Part shown: positions 41,521 through 50,134 of the stretch, one piece after another | Position numbering within the stretch: the stretch's first letter is position 1 | Layout of the letters: every line of letters begins with the position of its first letter | Assembly: GCA_964545045.1 (NCBI GenBank) | Contig: CAZJEN010000002.1 | Span: 138,119 to 202,118 of the forward strand | Source: SIG307 sp964545045 | GTDB taxonomy: Bacteria; Bacillota; Clostridia; Lachnospirales; Lachnospiraceae | DNA: 64,000 nt | Direction: 5' to 3' | Translations under genes and position numbers: made by a program | The notes under the pieces: generated by a model | The model's database searches: none | What the model saw: only the letters and a program-made list of their open reading frames with translations | What the model was told of the DNA's origin: nothing

Positions 41521-42789
41521 ATGGGACGGCGGCGTTTTTTGAGTATATTTCTGGCTGCGGCGGGGTTAATCGTCTTGTATTGTTTATTGCAGAAATTGTC
41601 TGTGGTTGTTGAAGGAATCAGGTGGGTGTTCGGCATTCTTTCTCCGATTTTTGTGGGATTTATCATTGCGTTTGTGCTGAATCTTCCGATGCGGAGTCTG
41701 GAAGCACTTTGGGATAAATGTGAATTGGGAATAAAACGCTCTTTTGTGAAGAGAAAACAGAAAAAAGCCAAGAAAACGTCTTCGGGGGATGCGCAGGTAA
41801 AAAAAGAGGTACCGGTCGAGGTGAAAATCGGCAGGGTAAGCGGAATCTTGCGGCGTCCGGTTTGTCTGCTTGTTTCTATTGTGATTATTATTGCGATTTT
41901 GGTTGCCGTGGTAAATCTGGTACTTCCGGAAATCGGCAAGACGGTGGCTCTTTTGGTGGATGGCGTGCCGGATTGGCTGAAGAAGGTAAAGGAATGGTGT
42001 GTTGAATACGCAGAAGAGTATCCGATGATTTCCGAGACGATTTCGGGACTGAATATTGATTGGGAGTCTACGGCGAAGAATTTGCTCAGTTTAATCGGAA
42101 CAGGTACGCTGGGAGTGGTAGGCAACACCTTTGCAGGTGTCATTGGTGCTGTGGGCGGCGTTATCGATTTTGTGATTGCGTTGATTTTTGCAATTTATAT
42201 ATTGTGCAGTAAGGAAACCCTGGCAGGACAGATGAAAAAGCTTTTTAAGGCATTTTTGTCGGACAAGGCGAACGGTACGGTACTGCATGTGGCACAGACC
42301 GCTCACGGTATCTTTTGTGCGTTTGTGACAGGACAGTGCATAGAAGCGGTGATTTTAGGAAGTCTTTGTGCCATCGGAATGTTGATTTTCGGCTTCCCGT
42401 ATGCGGCAATGATCGGTGTGCTGGTGGGTGTTACCGCGTTGATTCCTGTGGTAGGAGCATTTATCGGCGCCGGAGTGGGCGGATTTTTAATTTTGATGAA
42501 CGATCCGTTCCAGGCCTTGATGTTTGTTCTCTTTATTGTTATCTTACAGCAGATCGAAGGAAATGTGATTTATCCGAAGGTAGTCGGAAATTCCGTAGGA
42601 CTTCCGGCAATGTGGGTGCTGGCGTCGGTAACGGTAGGCGGTGGTATCGGTGGCATTGTCGGTATGTTGTTTGCGGTACCTACGGCGTCGGTACTGTATA
42701 CCTTACTGCGTGAGGTTACGGCTAAACGGTTGGAGAAGAAGGCGGCACGGGAAGCGTGTGTAGAAAACGAATGTGAAGCAGGTGAGTAG
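41521..42789 (+). CDS. AI-2E family transporter (PerM-like)
   Basis: Membrane protein of 422 residues with about eight helices. The family signatures are FVLNLPMRSLE near the N-terminus, FGFPYAAMIGVLVGVTALIPVVGAFIGAGVG, and QQIEGNVIYPKVVGNSVGLPAMWVLASVTVGG. A Lys-rich cytoplasmic loop (KRKQKKAKKTSSGDAQVKKE, about 78-97) is inserted between helices 2 and 3. Members have been linked to autoinducer-2 export or Na+/H+ antiport; the substrate here is unknown. AAGGAGG lies 6 bases before the ATG. The signal peptidase gene starts 1 base after the stop. Confidence 0.9.
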   Translation: MGRRRFLSIFLAAAGLIVLYCLLQKLSVVVEGIRWVFGILSPIFVGFIIAFVLNLPMRSLEALWDKCELGIKRSFVKRKQKKAKKTSSGDAQVKKEVPVEVKIGRVSGILRRPVCLLVSIVIIIAILVAVVNLVLPEIGKTVALLVDGVPDWLKKVKEWCVEYAEEYPMISETISGLNIDWESTAKNLLSLIGTGTLGVVGNTFAGVIGAVGGVIDFVIALIFAIYILCSKETLAGQMKKLFKAFLSDKANGTVLHVAQTAHGIFCAFVTGQCIEAVILGSLCAIGMLIFGFPYAAMIGVLVGVTALIPVVGAFIGAGVGGFLILMNDPFQALMFVLFIVILQQIEGNVIYPKVVGNSVGLPAMWVLASVTVGGGIGGIVGMLFAVPTASVLYTLLREVTAKRLEKKAAREACVENECEAGE

Positions 42790-42790
42790 T

Positions 42791-43333
42791 ATGAAAAAGA
42801 ACGGTGTAGTGAAGGAAGTAATCAGTTGGGTAATTATTATTGTGGTTGCTTTTGTAATCGGAAATTGTTTGAATAAGTTTGTTTTGCTGAAGGCGGTAAT
42901 TCCGTCAGGCTCCATGGAGAATACGTTGCAGGTGGATGACAGGATATTCGGTCTGCGTCTTGCGTATCTGTTTTCTGAGCCTGAGCGGGGAGACGTGGTA
43001 ATGTTCGATTATCCGGATAATGAGACGGTACTTTATGTAAAGCGTATTATCGGATTGCCGGGAGAGACGGTAGAGATTACCGACGGTAAGGTATACATCT
43101 GGAATGACGAGACAGGAGAGGATAAGACGCAGTTGGAGGAGCCTTATCTAAAAGAAACTCCGACAGGAAGCTATGGAGTGTTTCACGTGCCGGAGGGATG
43201 TTATTTTATGTTGGGCGATAACCGGAACAATTCCTGGGATTCCAGAAAGTGGGACAATAAATACGTATCCGAAGACAAGATACAATGCAAGGCCTGGTTC
43301 CGCTACAAGCCGAGCTTCGGTTGGATTAAATAG
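42791..43333 (+). CDS. lepB: type I signal peptidase
   Basis: Membrane-anchored serine protease of 180 residues that removes signal peptides. One N-terminal transmembrane helix (about 10-33) precedes the catalytic core. The nucleophile serine is in VIPSGSMENTL (about residue 42). The general-base lysine is in LYVKRIIGLPGE (about 85), and the C-terminal GDNRNNSWDSRKW box is present. The ATG at 42791 lies directly behind the transporter stop, with GCAGGTGAG as a weak ribosome binding site, so the two are probably coupled. Confidence 0.95.
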   Translation: MKKNGVVKEVISWVIIIVVAFVIGNCLNKFVLLKAVIPSGSMENTLQVDDRIFGLRLAYLFSEPERGDVVMFDYPDNETVLYVKRIIGLPGETVEITDGKVYIWNDETGEDKTQLEEPYLKETPTGSYGVFHVPEGCYFMLGDNRNNSWDSRKWDNKYVSEDKIQCKAWFRYKPSFGWIK

Positions 43334-43340
43334 GGTATGT

Positions 43341-43607
43341 TTAATGACGCGGGTGCTTGCTGATAATGGAATGCGCCTGCGTGATTTCTTTCATGATGGA
43401 AGCCTTGAATTGACCGTCAAATTCACAGAGACGGGACATCAGTTCGCCCTGAGTGGTAGCGACATACTTCGGCTGTAAACGGTTCAGCGTATAGGATGCG
43501 ATATCCAAACGGCAACGCTCGCATTTACAACCGTCCAAAAACGGTAACATCTCATCTAAAGTAATGATTACATATTCTTCCATGATATTACGTAGAATTA
43601 ACTGCAT
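43341..43607 (-). CDS. ComFB-like (late competence development) protein
   Basis: Small protein of 88 residues. EEYVIITLDEMLPFL..CKCERCRLDIASYTLNRLQPKYVATTQGE is the pattern of the ComFB family, with a cysteine cluster (CKCERC) that may bind zinc. ComFB-domain proteins of cyanobacteria bind cyclic dinucleotides; the role in Clostridia is unknown. It is antiparallel between lepB (7 bases apart) and hydE. GGAGG precedes the ATG. Confidence 0.82.
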   Translation of the reverse strand: MQLILRNIMEEYVIITLDEMLPFLDGCKCERCRLDIASYTLNRLQPKYVATTQGELMSRLCEFDGQFKASIMKEITQAHSIISKHPRH

Positions 43608-43696
43608 AGGGGAAAGCCTCCGTTCATTCGTATAGTCTCATGGTATCACTTTTTTTGAAAAATGTAAAGAAAAACATGAAAAGGGAAGTCATTTGT

Positions 43697-44752
43697 ATGC
43701 AGGAACAGAGAGAACTTATCAATAAATTAACTAAAGAGCATACATTATCTTTTTCGGAATGGAAGAGTCTTTTACTGAATCCGTCAAAGGAGGTTGCGGA
43801 ATATCTTCGGGATTGTGCAAGAGAGGTAACGGACCGGGTATTCGGCCGACAGGTGTATGTCAGAGGTTTGATTGAATTTACGAATATTTGTAAAAAGGAT
43901 TGTTACTACTGCGGAATAAGAAAGAGTAATTCCTGCGTGGAGCGGTACCGGCTGACGGAGGAAGAGATTTTAGCCTGTTGTAAGGAGGGCTACGAGGCGG
44001 GACTTCGGACCTTTGTGTTACAGGGAGGCGAGGACGGTTATTTTACGGAGGAGCGGCTGTGTGCTCTTATAAGTGAAATACATACAGAGTACTCGGATTG
44101 TGCGATTACCTTGTCGGTGGGAGAATGGGAAAAGAAAAGCTACGAGCGGTTTTATGCGGCAGGAGCGGAACGTTTCTTGCTTCGTCAGGAAACAGCAAAC
44201 GAAGCGCATTACGGAATGTTACATCCGGACAATCAGAGGTTTTCTACGAGAATAGAATGTCTTGAAAACCTAAAAGAAATCGGGTATCAGACCGGCTGCG
44301 GATTTTTGGTGGGCTCCCCTTACCAGACCATAGAGTGTATGATAGAGGATTTGTTGTTTTTGGAACGGTTCCGGCCGCAAATGGTGGGAATCGGACCGTT
44401 TTTGCCTGCGAAGAATACGCCTTTTGAAGGTGAGAAGGCCGGTAGCAGTGAGTTGACCTTGTTTCTTCTTTCCGCTATCCGCCTGATGCTTCCGAAAGTG
44501 TTATTGCCGGCCACAACGGCGTTAGGCACGGCGCGAAGTGACGGACGTTTGCAGGGGCTGTTGCACGGCGCCAATGTTATTATGCCGAATCTTTCTCCTG
44601 CAAGAGTGCGGGACAAGTACGCTTTGTATGACAATAAGGTTCACAGCGGAAATGAGGCGGCGGAGCATTTGGAAGCCTTACGCAAAGAGCTTGCGAAAGA
44701 GAATTTTACAGTGGCAATTTCCCGCGGTGATGCACCCGGGTTTGCAAAATAA
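43697..44752 (+). CDS. hydE: [FeFe]-hydrogenase H-cluster maturase HydE (radical SAM)
   Basis: Radical SAM enzyme of 351 residues in assembly of the di-iron subcluster of [FeFe] hydrogenase, thought to act on the HydG product. The cluster motif CKKDCYYC has C65, C69 and C72, followed by GIRKSN. LQGGEDGYFTEE, LRQETANEAHYGMLHPD and GIGPFLPAKNTPF are HydE signatures. The start at ATG 43697 is chosen because GGGAAG lies 8 bases before it; upstream in-frame ATGs lack a site. It heads hydE-hydG-hydF, with 54 and 22 bases between genes. Confidence 0.93.
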   Translation: MQEQRELINKLTKEHTLSFSEWKSLLLNPSKEVAEYLRDCAREVTDRVFGRQVYVRGLIEFTNICKKDCYYCGIRKSNSCVERYRLTEEEILACCKEGYEAGLRTFVLQGGEDGYFTEERLCALISEIHTEYSDCAITLSVGEWEKKSYERFYAAGAERFLLRQETANEAHYGMLHPDNQRFSTRIECLENLKEIGYQTGCGFLVGSPYQTIECMIEDLLFLERFRPQMVGIGPFLPAKNTPFEGEKAGSSELTLFLLSAIRLMLPKVLLPATTALGTARSDGRLQGLLHGANVIMPNLSPARVRDKYALYDNKVHSGNEAAEHLEALRKELAKENFTVAISRGDAPGFAK

Positions 44753-44806
44753 ATTATTTTACTAACGGGGAAGAGTGTTCTGACCCGAAAGAAAGGACAA
44801 AAGAAT

Positions 44807-46225
44807 ATGTACAACAAAGCATCTTTAAAAGCAGAGGAGTTTATTTCCCACGAGGAAATTACTGCCACCCTTGCGTACGCTGAGGAGAACAAGGAGAATT
44901 TCGCTCTGATTGACGAAATCCTTGCGAAAGCAGAGCTGTGTAAGGGACTTGACCACAGAGAGGCGTCCGTGCTTCTTGCCTGTGAGGAACCGACCAGAGT
45001 AGCCAGAATGTATACCATGGCGGAGGAACTGAAAAAGAAGTTCTACGGCAATCGTATCGTTATGTTTGCTCCACTGTATCTTTCCAACTACTGCATCAAC
45101 GGTTGTGTGTATTGTCCGTACCACATGAAAAACAAGCACATTGCCCGTAAGAAGCTGACGCAAGAGGAGATTGTGAGGGAGGTAACCGCACTGCAGGACA
45201 TGGGACACAAGCGTCTTGCGCTGGAGGCCGGCGAGGACCCGGTAAATAACCCGATTGAGTATATTTTAGAGTGTATTGATACTATTTACAGCATCAAGCA
45301 CAAAAACGGCGCTATTCGCCGCGTAAACGTGAATATTGCGGCAACTACGGTAGAGAACTACCGAAAACTTAAGGATGCCGGTATCGGCACTTATATTTTG
45401 TTCCAGGAGACCTACCATAAGGAGAGCTACGAAAAGCTTCATCCGACGGGACCGAAGCATGATTATGCGTACCATACCGAGGCCATGGACCGCGCTATGG
45501 AGGGTGGTATTGACGACGTTGGTTTGGGCGTGCTGTTCGGTTTGGAGCTGTATAAGTACGAGTTTGCGGGGCTGTTGATGCATGCGGAGCATCTGGAGGC
45601 GGTACACGGCGTAGGACCGCATACCATCAGCGTGCCGCGTATTAAACGGGCGGACGATATCGATCCGACGGTATTTGATAACGGTATCAGCGATGAGATA
45701 TTTGCAAAGCTTTGTGCTTTGATTCGTATTTCCGTACCGTATACCGGTATGATTATTTCCACAAGAGAAAGCAAGGAAGTTCGTGAAAAGGTGATTCGTC
45801 TCGGTGTATCCCAAATCAGCGGTGCGTCCAGAACCAGCGTCGGCGGCTATTGCGAGCCGGAGCCGGAGGATGAGAATTCCGAGCAGTTTGATGTCAGTGA
45901 TAAGCGTACTCTGGATGAAGTAGTACGTTGGCTGATGGAGTTCGGCTACATCCCGTCCTTCTGTACCGCATGCTACCGTGAGGGCAGAACCGGAGACCGT
46001 TTTATGAGCCTTTGTAAGAGCGGACAGATTCAGAACTGTTGTCATCCGAATGCGCTGATGACCTTGAAGGAATATCTGATGGATTATGCTTCCGAGGAGA
46101 CAAAGAAAATCGGCGAAGCCTTAATAGAGGCAGAGCTTAACAATATTCCGAAGGAAAAGGTAAGAGAGGTCTGTGAGGACCATTTAAAGAAGATTGAAGA
46201 AGGAATCCGGGATTTCCGGTTCTAG
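44807..46225 (+). CDS. hydG: [FeFe]-hydrogenase H-cluster maturase HydG (radical SAM)
   Basis: Tyrosine lyase of 472 residues that makes CO and cyanide as an Fe-cysteine synthon. The SAM cluster motif CINGCVYC has C96, C100 and C103. EAGEDPVNNPIEYILECI and FQETYHKESYEKLHP are family segments. The C-terminal auxiliary cluster is bound by FCTACYREGRTGDRFM near residues 385-400, together with CCHPN. Length matches the family. AAAGGAC lies before the ATG. It follows hydE and precedes hydF. Confidence 0.97.
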   Translation: MYNKASLKAEEFISHEEITATLAYAEENKENFALIDEILAKAELCKGLDHREASVLLACEEPTRVARMYTMAEELKKKFYGNRIVMFAPLYLSNYCINGCVYCPYHMKNKHIARKKLTQEEIVREVTALQDMGHKRLALEAGEDPVNNPIEYILECIDTIYSIKHKNGAIRRVNVNIAATTVENYRKLKDAGIGTYILFQETYHKESYEKLHPTGPKHDYAYHTEAMDRAMEGGIDDVGLGVLFGLELYKYEFAGLLMHAEHLEAVHGVGPHTISVPRIKRADDIDPTVFDNGISDEIFAKLCALIRISVPYTGMIISTRESKEVREKVIRLGVSQISGASRTSVGGYCEPEPEDENSEQFDVSDKRTLDEVVRWLMEFGYIPSFCTACYREGRTGDRFMSLCKSGQIQNCCHPNALMTLKEYLMDYASEETKKIGEALIEAELNNIPKEKVREVCEDHLKKIEEGIRDFRF

Positions 46226-46247
46226 GCATTTTTCTTAAGGAGGAGTT

Positions 46248-47453
46248 ATGAGTATGAATAGTACACCTGCTTCCGAGCGGGTACATATTGCATTCTTCGG
46301 ACGGAGAAATGCCGGAAAATCCAGCCTGATTAACGCTGTGACCGGACAGGAGCTTTCCGTAGTGTCCGAGGTAAAGGGAACCACGACAGATCCGGTGTAC
46401 AAGACCATGGAGCTGCTTCCCATCGGACCGGTAGTGATTATTGATACGCCGGGGTATGATGATGAGGGAGATTTAGGAGAACTTCGTGTAAAAAAGACCC
46501 GCCAGGTATTAAATCGTACCGATTGCGGCATCTTAGTCGTGGATGCCACGGTAGGTATGGGCGAGTGCGAAAATGCTTTAGTTGCTCTGTTTGAGGAGCG
46601 AAAGATACCGTATCTGGTGGTGTGGAATAAAACGGACGTGGAGTCGATGCCGGCGTTTGACGGAGAAGATGCACCACTGTTTGTCAGTGCAAAAACGGGT
46701 ATCGGAATTCATGCGCTAAAGGAACGCATCGGTGTGTTGCTTCATACAGAAGAAGAGAAGCGCAGACTGATTGGAGACAAAATAAATCCGGGGGATGTGG
46801 CGATTCTGGTGGTGCCCATTGATGAGGCGGCACCGAAGGGGAGATTGATTTTGCCACAGCAACAGACCATTCGTGATATTCTGGATGCAGAAGGAATGCC
46901 TCTTGTGGTGAAGGATACTAATTTGCCGGAGGCCTTTTCGCTACTTAAGGGAAAGCCCGCTATGGTGATTACCGACAGTCAGGTATTCGGAAAAGTGGCA
47001 AAACAGGTGCCGGAAGATGTATCGTTAACGTCCTTCTCCATATTGATGGCGCGGTATAAAGGATTCTTGTCTACTGCTGTAGAAGGAGTGCGGACACTGG
47101 AAACGTTGCAGGACGGGGATAAAATTCTGATTTCCGAGGGGTGTACCCACCACAGACAATGCGGAGACATCGGTACGGTGAAGCTGCCGGCCATGATTCG
47201 GAAGTTTACCGGGAAAGAGCCGGAGTTTATGTTTACTTCCGGAAAGGATTTTCCGGAGGATTTGACCGGAATACGTCTGGTCATTCATTGCGGCGGCTGT
47301 ATGCTGACGGAACGGGAGCTTTCTTACCGGAAAAAGACGGCAGGGGCTGAGAGAGTACCGTTTACCAATTACGGAATTGCTATGGCGCATATGAACGGAA
47401 TTCTTGCAAGGAGTGTGGCGATGTTTCCGGAAGTGGCGGAGTTGTTGAAATAG
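46248..47453 (+). CDS. hydF: [FeFe]-hydrogenase maturation GTPase HydF
   Basis: GTPase and scaffold of 401 residues that carries the di-iron unit to apo-hydrogenase. G1 GRRNAGKSSLINAV, G2/G3 TTTDPVYK and DTPGYDDEGDLG, G4 NKTD and G5 SAKTG are all present. A dimerisation domain follows. The cluster-binding cysteines lie in EGCTHHRQCGDIGTVKLP and IHCGGCMLT, the CxHx..HCxxC pattern. AAGGAGG precedes ATG 46248. It completes the maturation set, but no hydrogenase structural gene is in the window. Confidence 0.97.
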   Translation: MSMNSTPASERVHIAFFGRRNAGKSSLINAVTGQELSVVSEVKGTTTDPVYKTMELLPIGPVVIIDTPGYDDEGDLGELRVKKTRQVLNRTDCGILVVDATVGMGECENALVALFEERKIPYLVVWNKTDVESMPAFDGEDAPLFVSAKTGIGIHALKERIGVLLHTEEEKRRLIGDKINPGDVAILVVPIDEAAPKGRLILPQQQTIRDILDAEGMPLVVKDTNLPEAFSLLKGKPAMVITDSQVFGKVAKQVPEDVSLTSFSILMARYKGFLSTAVEGVRTLETLQDGDKILISEGCTHHRQCGDIGTVKLPAMIRKFTGKEPEFMFTSGKDFPEDLTGIRLVIHCGGCMLTERELSYRKKTAGAERVPFTNYGIAMAHMNGILARSVAMFPEVAELLK

Positions 47454-47467
47454 AAAGGAAAAGAAGT

Positions 47468-48427
47468 ATGAATATCGTAGTGTTGGAACGAAACAGTGTG
47501 GGACCGGATATTTCGGTGGATTGCTTTTATGAGCTGGGTAATGTAACCTGTTACAGGAATACGGTGACCATAGATGAGGTGAAAGAGCGTGTAAAGGATG
47601 CGGATATTATTGTGGCAAACAAGTCTCCTATGTGTGAGGAAAGCTTGAAGGATGCGCCGAATGTAAAGATGATTTGCGAGTTTGCCACCGGCTATGACAA
47701 CTGTGATTTGGCATATTGTAAGTCGAGAGGTATCCGTGTGACCAACGTAGTGGATTATTGCTCCGCTATGGTGGCGCAGCATACCTTTGCACTTGCGCTG
47801 GCCCTTTCCCAGAAGCTTCCGCATTACGATAACTATGTAAAGTCCGGAGCTTACAGCGCCCAGGATCGCTTTTCCAATTTTGATATTCCGTTTTACGAGC
47901 TGGAAGGAAAGACCTGGGGAATTGTCGGTATGGGCAATATCGGAAAGCGTGTGGCACGGATTGCCACGGCTTTTGGCTGTAAGGTGATATTTCACTCTGT
48001 AACCGGAAAGAGCACCGTGACTGAGTATCCGCAGGTGGATAAGGAGACCTTGCTTCGTGAGAGTGATTTCCTTTCACTGCATTGTCCACTCAGTGATTTG
48101 TCCCGGAATTTTATTGATAAGGAGGCACTGGGCAAAATGAAGCCGACGGCCTATTTGGTGAACGTAGCAAGAGGTCCGGTGGTAAATAATACGGATCTGT
48201 ACGAGGCGTTGGAATTGGGAGAAATTGCGGGAGCCGGACTGGATGTACTGGAAAAAGAGCCGCTTGAGCTCTCCAATCCGCTCAGTAAGATAAAGGACAG
48301 TAATAAGCTTATTATTACGCCTCATTTGGCCTGGGGTAGCGTAGAAGCCCGTATGCGTTGCGTAGAAGGCGTTTATGAGAACATTAAGGCGTTTCAGCGG
48401 GGCGAAGAGCGGAATGTGGTAATTTAG
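47468..48427 (+). CDS. D-2-hydroxyacid dehydrogenase
   Basis: NAD-dependent dehydrogenase of 319 residues in the formate/glycerate dehydrogenase family. The Rossmann core GIVGMGNIGKRVARIA (about 150-165) is followed by FLSLHCPLSD, the arginine of VNVARGPVVN, the glutamate of LDVLEKEPL, and the histidine of TPHLAWGS. Closest in character to hydroxypyruvate/glycerate dehydrogenases; D-lactate or phosphoglycerate dehydrogenase is less likely, as there is no ACT domain. It starts 14 bases after hydF with AAAGGAAAAG, and probably shares its transcript, ending at a strong terminator. Confidence 0.9.
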   Translation: MNIVVLERNSVGPDISVDCFYELGNVTCYRNTVTIDEVKERVKDADIIVANKSPMCEESLKDAPNVKMICEFATGYDNCDLAYCKSRGIRVTNVVDYCSAMVAQHTFALALALSQKLPHYDNYVKSGAYSAQDRFSNFDIPFYELEGKTWGIVGMGNIGKRVARIATAFGCKVIFHSVTGKSTVTEYPQVDKETLLRESDFLSLHCPLSDLSRNFIDKEALGKMKPTAYLVNVARGPVVNNTDLYEALELGEIAGAGLDVLEKEPLELSNPLSKIKDSNKLIITPHLAWGSVEARMRCVEGVYENIKAFQRGEERNVVI

Positions 48428-48440
48428 GCATAATAAAAGA

Positions 48441-48490
48441 AAAACGGTATCTGAAGGACTGCTTTGTCCGAGGGATACCGTTTTTTTATT
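48441..48490 (+). terminator. intrinsic terminator of the hyd unit
   Basis: AAAACGGTATC / GATACCGTTTT with an inner GGAC/GTCC stem, followed by TTTTTTT. The remaining 80 bases to the next gene hold nothing I can assign. Confidence 0.95.
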
Positions 48491-48569
48491 GTACGAAAAG
48501 AATAGATGAGTGAATTTATATTTCTCCTAAAACTTTTTGTGGTCTTTGAATATGTTTGACGAAATCGGT

Positions 48570-49046
48570 TTACAGTATTATCTGTTTCCATGCCTCTGTT
48601 AATCGTTCCACTGACCATGCCGCATTGGCGGGAGAGGTGGAGGGGAGGCAGACAGCCTCACGATTGATCATGTTTTTGACGTACTTATTGTAAAACTTTT
48701 CTGCGGTTTTACCGTTTACGAAAATCTTCCGGATATCAGCAAACGATAAAATCTTTGTCAAATCATTCGGCACCACATTTTTAATCGAACTGTCAGAGCT
48801 TCCGGTAATATCACAGGAGGCAATCACATCCCAAACCGCAATGCCGTGAGAGAGAAGGAAGGTCTTCTTTTCATCAATGGTGAGCGGCTCCTGTACACCG
48901 TACACAGCAGACGTCACCTTCCAAAAACGGTTCTGCGGATGGCTGTAGAAAAACTGTGCTTCCCGGGACTTCACGGAAGGAAAGCTTCCAAGAATCATAA
49001 TCTTTGAGTTTTGGTCATATACCGGTGGAATCGGATGAGAAATCAT
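48570..49046 (-). CDS. DNA-deoxyinosine glycosylase (UDG superfamily, family 6)
   Basis: Base-excision repair enzyme of 158 residues. ILGSFPSVKSREAQFFYSHPQNRFW is the family-6 (hypoxanthine-DNA glycosylase) motif with the catalytic asparagine region, then GIAVWDVIASCDITGSSDSSI and the C-terminal LPSTSPANAAWS box. It likely removes hypoxanthine that arises from adenine deamination. GAAAGGAGG lies 6 bases before the ATG. It lies downstream of the small anchored protein gene on the same strand. Confidence 0.9.
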   Translation of the reverse strand: MISHPIPPVYDQNSKIMILGSFPSVKSREAQFFYSHPQNRFWKVTSAVYGVQEPLTIDEKKTFLLSHGIAVWDVIASCDITGSSDSSIKNVVPNDLTKILSFADIRKIFVNGKTAEKFYNKYVKNMINREAVCLPSTSPANAAWSVERLTEAWKQIIL

Positions 49047-49115
49047 GTGAGCCTCCTTTCTGCGCGCAGATGTTGTGTATGTTGTTTATATACACAATAG
49101 TTCTTAGTTCAAAAT

Positions 49116-49652
49116 TTAGAATTGAATGCCGAGTACATTGCTTACATCCACACGAATTTGGATATAATCTTTGGTAAAGGTAACGGAATATTTTCCTTTT
49201 TCCGCAGTGCAATGATTTGCACTCGTCGCGGTAATCTCAAAGCCCTGCTTTTTCATAAGACGTTCAAAGTCTTCATGGGTGGAATTCAGAGAAATCCCGT
49301 AAAACTCAATGGCAGGGTCTGTAATATAAATTCTTGTAATATGGGATTTTCCGCTGGAATAATCAGGAAAAGAGGTGACCGTATAAATGACACAATGTTC
49401 CGGATCAATCTGCATTCCGCCATCATCGTGAGTCGGAACATAGCCCGTACCGTAATATTCCCTACCGCCAAATAAACCGTACTTCTCCTGATAGCCGGAA
49501 AAATCAAAATCATCAACATTCTCCCCAATCCAAAACTCAAGATTGGTCGCAGGAGGATTCGGTTTGCGGTTAACAAAAACAAAAACCAAAATACCGATGA
49601 GAACGACAGCAAGAGCCAAAACAGAAAAGAGAACTTTCATTGATTTCTTCAT
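49116..49652 (-). CDS. membrane-anchored protein of unknown function
   Basis: A 178-residue protein with one N-terminal hydrophobic segment (about 6-29) and a soluble outside part. The rest is beta-strand rich (LEFWIGENVDDFDFSGYQEKYG, HCVIYTVTSFPDYSSGKSHITRIYITDPAIEFYG, KGKYSVTFTKDYIQIRVD) and I do not recognise a family. ATG 49652 with AGGAGG 7 bases upstream is chosen over a TTG six bases earlier. It stands downstream of the tRNA-Leu and the hairpin element on the same strand. No function is proposed. Confidence 0.7.
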   Translation of the reverse strand: MKKSMKVLFSVLALAVVLIGILVFVFVNRKPNPPATNLEFWIGENVDDFDFSGYQEKYGLFGGREYYGTGYVPTHDDGGMQIDPEHCVIYTVTSFPDYSSGKSHITRIYITDPAIEFYGISLNSTHEDFERLMKKQGFEITATSANHCTAEKGKYSVTFTKDYIQIRVDVSNVLGIQF

Positions 49653-49730
49653 AAACAATCCTCCTATGAAAATTACAAAATACTATAAACTATTTTACCA
49701 TAGGGGAGAAGTGAAGTAAATAAAAAGATA

Positions 49731-49900
49731 CCGCACCGACGGTCGCGGAGAGAAAAACATGAACATGGGTGAAAGTAACCCATCCGCTCCGAAAAATAAA
49801 ACTGCGGATAGTGGGGTGCTGGATGTCCGGTGGACATCCGTTTAGCACCGACCGAAGCGTAGATCTTGAACGGTGAGTTCAAGTCAAGCCTTCGCTTTGG
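49731..49900 (-). repeat. stack of four hairpins, structured element of unknown function
   Basis: Four consecutive inverted repeats without a gene: CCGC..GCGG (49731-49748), ATGGGT/ACCCAT (49765-49783), GGTGCT-GGATGTCC/GGACATCC-AGCACC (49815-49849), and CCGAAGCG-CTTGAAC/GTTCAAG-CGCTTTGG (49852-49900). Strand is arbitrary; I give minus because it lies between tRNA-Leu and the next minus gene. It could be a small RNA, a leader or a dispersed palindromic repeat. Confidence 0.6.
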
Positions 49901-49940
49901 GAAAAGAAAAATCCCCTGACCAAAGTCAGAGGATTTTCTT
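49901..49940 (-). terminator. terminator of tRNA-Leu
   Basis: Minus strand AATCCTCTGAC / GTCAGGGGATT around TTTG, then TTTTCTTTTC. The opposite strand is also followed by T residues. Confidence 0.85.
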
Positions 49941-49949
49941 TTTCTCCAA

Positions 49950-50032
49950 TGCGGATGGTGGGACTTGAACCCACACGATCGTGAAACCGGCAGATTTTGA
50001 GTCTGCTGCGTCTGCCATTCCGCCACATCCGC
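49950..50032 (-). tRNA. tRNA-Leu (anticodon CAA)
   Basis: Minus strand begins GCGGATG and ends CATCCGC plus discriminator A, with the acceptor stem complete. The anticodon stem-loop GCAGA-CTCAAAA-TCTGC gives CAA, reading UUG. A long variable arm (CGGTTTCACGATCG) marks a type II tRNA and the T arm is GTGGG-TTCAAGT-CCCAC. CCA is not encoded and must be added. The D arm contains the standard TGGCGGAATGGCAGACGC. Confidence 0.96.
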
Positions 50033-50065
50033 ATATCAGCGATATAACCTCGCCGAACAGGAAAT

Positions 50066-50094
50066 AGTTTACCATACTTTTTCCTGTTTGGCAA
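50066..50094 (-). promoter_or_regulatory. promoter of tRNA-Leu, flanked by an inverted repeat
   Basis: Minus strand TTGCCA (50094-50089), a 17-base spacer and TAAACT (50071-50066). AACAGGAAA (50056-50064) and TTTCCTGTT (50080-50088) form an inverted repeat around the -10 box. Confidence 0.6.
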
Positions 50095-50134
50095 GATGTA
50101 TTTTCAAATTTTTGAGAAAAATTTATACAAATAC

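Noticed and set aside
49759..49845. Short reading starting ATGAACATGGGT inside the hairpin stack
   Set aside because: Under 30 codons, no ribosome binding site, and its bases are explained by the stems.
49950..50032. Integration site at the 3' end of tRNA-Leu
   Set aside because: No second copy of the tRNA end and no integrase gene within the window.
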